37,167 bases of DNA from positions 1 through 37,167 of the forward strand of contig CALKEQ010000010.1 of NCBI GenBank assembly GCA_938084905.1, read 5' to 3'. The translations under genes and the position numbers were made by a program. How positions within the stretch are numbered: the stretch's first letter is position 1; every line of letters starts with the position of its first letter. The stretch is from an uncultured bacterium. GTDB lineage: Bacteria; Desulfobacterota; Syntrophorhabdia; Syntrophorhabdales; JANXAF01. The notes below the pieces were generated by a model. The model saw only the letters and a program-made list of their open reading frames with translations. It did not search any database and had not been told where the DNA came from. This document shows positions 34,755-37,167 of the stretch, one piece after another.

Positions 34755-34787
34755 TAAACGTTTACCACACAAATTCTTTCGAGTCAA
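34755..34787 (-). promoter_or_regulatory. Candidate promoter with overlapping palindromic operator before bamB
   Basis: On the minus strand, TTGACT (34787-34782), 17 bases, then TAAACG (34764-34759). The -10 is part of a perfect 10-base palindrome, TAAACGTTTA (34755-34764). A repressor bound there would block the promoter. The regulator is unknown. Confidence 0.5.
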
Positions 34788-34821
34788 GAGGAAAATGAAA
34801 TAATTCACAAGCTTTTTTGTC

Positions 34822-34849
34822 TTGACAGCCTCTCTCGTGCTGATAAAAT
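34822..34849 (+). promoter_or_regulatory. Promoter of the dodecin gene
   Basis: TTGACA (34822-34827), 16 bases, then TAAAAT (34844-34849), followed by a strong RBS (AAGGAGGT) before the ATG at 34877. Confidence 0.7.
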
Positions 34850-34876
34850 GTTTAAAAAAAAGAAGAAGGAGGTCCT

Positions 34877-35092
34877 ATGAGTAATAGTGTTTACAAGATA
34901 ATCGAGGTTGTTGGTACAAGCCCCACATCCTGGGAGGAGGCTGCAAAAAACGCGGTTGAAACTGCGGCAAGGACATTAGAAGACCTAAGAATTGCTGAGG
35001 TTGTCAGGCAGGATGTAACTATCGAGAACGGAAAGGTTAAGCTTTATAGGGTGAGACTTAACCTCTCATTCAAGTACCATCCAGAACTTTGA
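34877..35092 (+). CDS. Dodecin, flavin-binding storage protein
   Basis: The 71-residue protein (start MSNSVYKIIEVVGTSPTSWE) has the dodecin pattern VYKIIEVVGTS, SWEEAAKNAVETAA and a C-terminal strand with YRVRLNLSFKY. Dodecins form hollow 12-mers that bind flavins (FMN, riboflavin) and may protect or buffer them. Trp19 is the residue that usually stacks on the flavin. It is a single-gene unit with its own promoter and terminator, divergent from the flavoprotein-rich bam-like operon, though a direct link is not shown. Confidence 0.95.
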   Translation: MSNSVYKIIEVVGTSPTSWEEAAKNAVETAARTLEDLRIAEVVRQDVTIENGKVKLYRVRLNLSFKYHPEL

Positions 35093-35098
35093 TCCTTT

Positions 35099-35127
35099 AA
35101 AAAGGGGAGGTTTTACCTCCCCTTTTT
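35099..35127. terminator. Bidirectional terminator between dodecin and groEL
   Basis: GGGGAGGT and ACCTCCCC (35104-35111 and 35115-35122) form a strong stem with a 3-base loop, flanked by A residues on one side and a T-run on the other. It can stop transcription from both strands, from dodecin (plus) and groEL (minus). Confidence 0.9.
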
Positions 35128-35131
35128 TATT

Positions 35132-37070
<1,939 letters not shown>

Positions 37071-37097
37071 CTTATCACTCTCCTTTCTTGATTTTTA

Positions 37098-37124
37098 TTA
37101 GCAATCCAACCCTTAAATTGCTAG
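37098..37124 (-). promoter_or_regulatory. CIRCE-like HrcA operator
   Basis: TTAGCAATC (37098-37106), 9 bases, then AATTGCTAG (37116-37124). The layout is the 9-9-9 geometry of CIRCE (TTAGCACTC-N9-GAGTGCTAA). The arms keep TTAGCA but change the inner bases to give a weaker inverted repeat. It lies between the promoter and the groES start, as usual for HrcA control. Confidence 0.65.
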
Positions 37125-37128
37125 TCAA

Positions 37129-37157
37129 AATATAATTACCGCCTACCTTTCTGTCAA
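37129..37157 (-). promoter_or_regulatory. Sigma-70-type promoter of groES-groEL
   Basis: On the minus strand, a perfect TTGACA (37157-37152), 17 bases, then TATATT (37134-37129). The start site would fall near or within the CIRCE-like element. Confidence 0.85.
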
Positions 37158-37167
37158 GGGGTTTAAC

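Overview
The window looks like a chromosomal segment of an anaerobic, low-to-mid GC bacterium of the Desulfobacterota (former Deltaproteobacteria) type, possibly thermophilic. This rests on gene content: a split F-type ATP synthase locus, a TRAP transporter, GTP cyclohydrolase FolE2, short-form ThiC, archaeal-type Thi4 and ThiD-ThiN, and a large flavin/iron-sulfur/tungsten redox cluster with in-frame UGA codons. The lineage is an inference.

Left end (1-1229): the start of a polysaccharide flippase runs off the window. Next come a decayed nucleotide-sugar epimerase, about 500 bases with no convincing gene, and tRNA-Lys. Bases 1285-2974 hold atpZ, atpI, atpB and atpE (membrane part of ATP synthase). 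Facing them is a tight five-gene operon, thi4-thiDN-thiC-xseA-ampG (8807 to 2975), which gives most of a thiamine pathway. Bases 8923-13848 hold a TRAP transporter (small permease, large permease, binding protein), a TetR regulator and a MEMO-family protein. Bases 13851-19168 hold tRNA-Pro, truD, a HemN/HemW-like radical SAM gene, a 52-residue unknown, an FmdB zinc ribbon, a methyltransferase-like gene, initiator tRNA-fMet and a GAF/HD-GYP protein. Bases 21564 to 19195 are a queD-folE2-lipoprotein-yqeC operon. Bases 25232 to 21783 are an operon of three exported proteins (coiled coil, TPR, FecR). A solitary rplC follows.

The most striking region is 34710 to 27015 on the minus strand, a tight operon resembling bamBCDEF of class II (W/Se) benzoyl-CoA reductase. 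It has a BamB-type tungsten enzyme, a BamC ferredoxin subunit, an HdrD-like BamD, a 1040-residue tandem HdrA (BamE) and an MvhD-ferredoxin fusion (BamF). The last two each read through one in-frame UGA exactly where the family has a redox cysteine, so both are predicted selenoproteins. ORF calling that stops at UGA would break both genes. BamG, BamH and BamI and other aromatic-degradation genes are not in the window; the operon instead runs into a shortened NagA-like hydrolase. Electrons could pass from ferredoxin or NADH-type donors through the HdrA flavins and the MvhD and HdrD-like centres to the W site, but the true substrate is unproven.

The right end carries a dodecin gene, a bidirectional terminator and groES-groEL under a strong promoter with a CIRCE-like operator.
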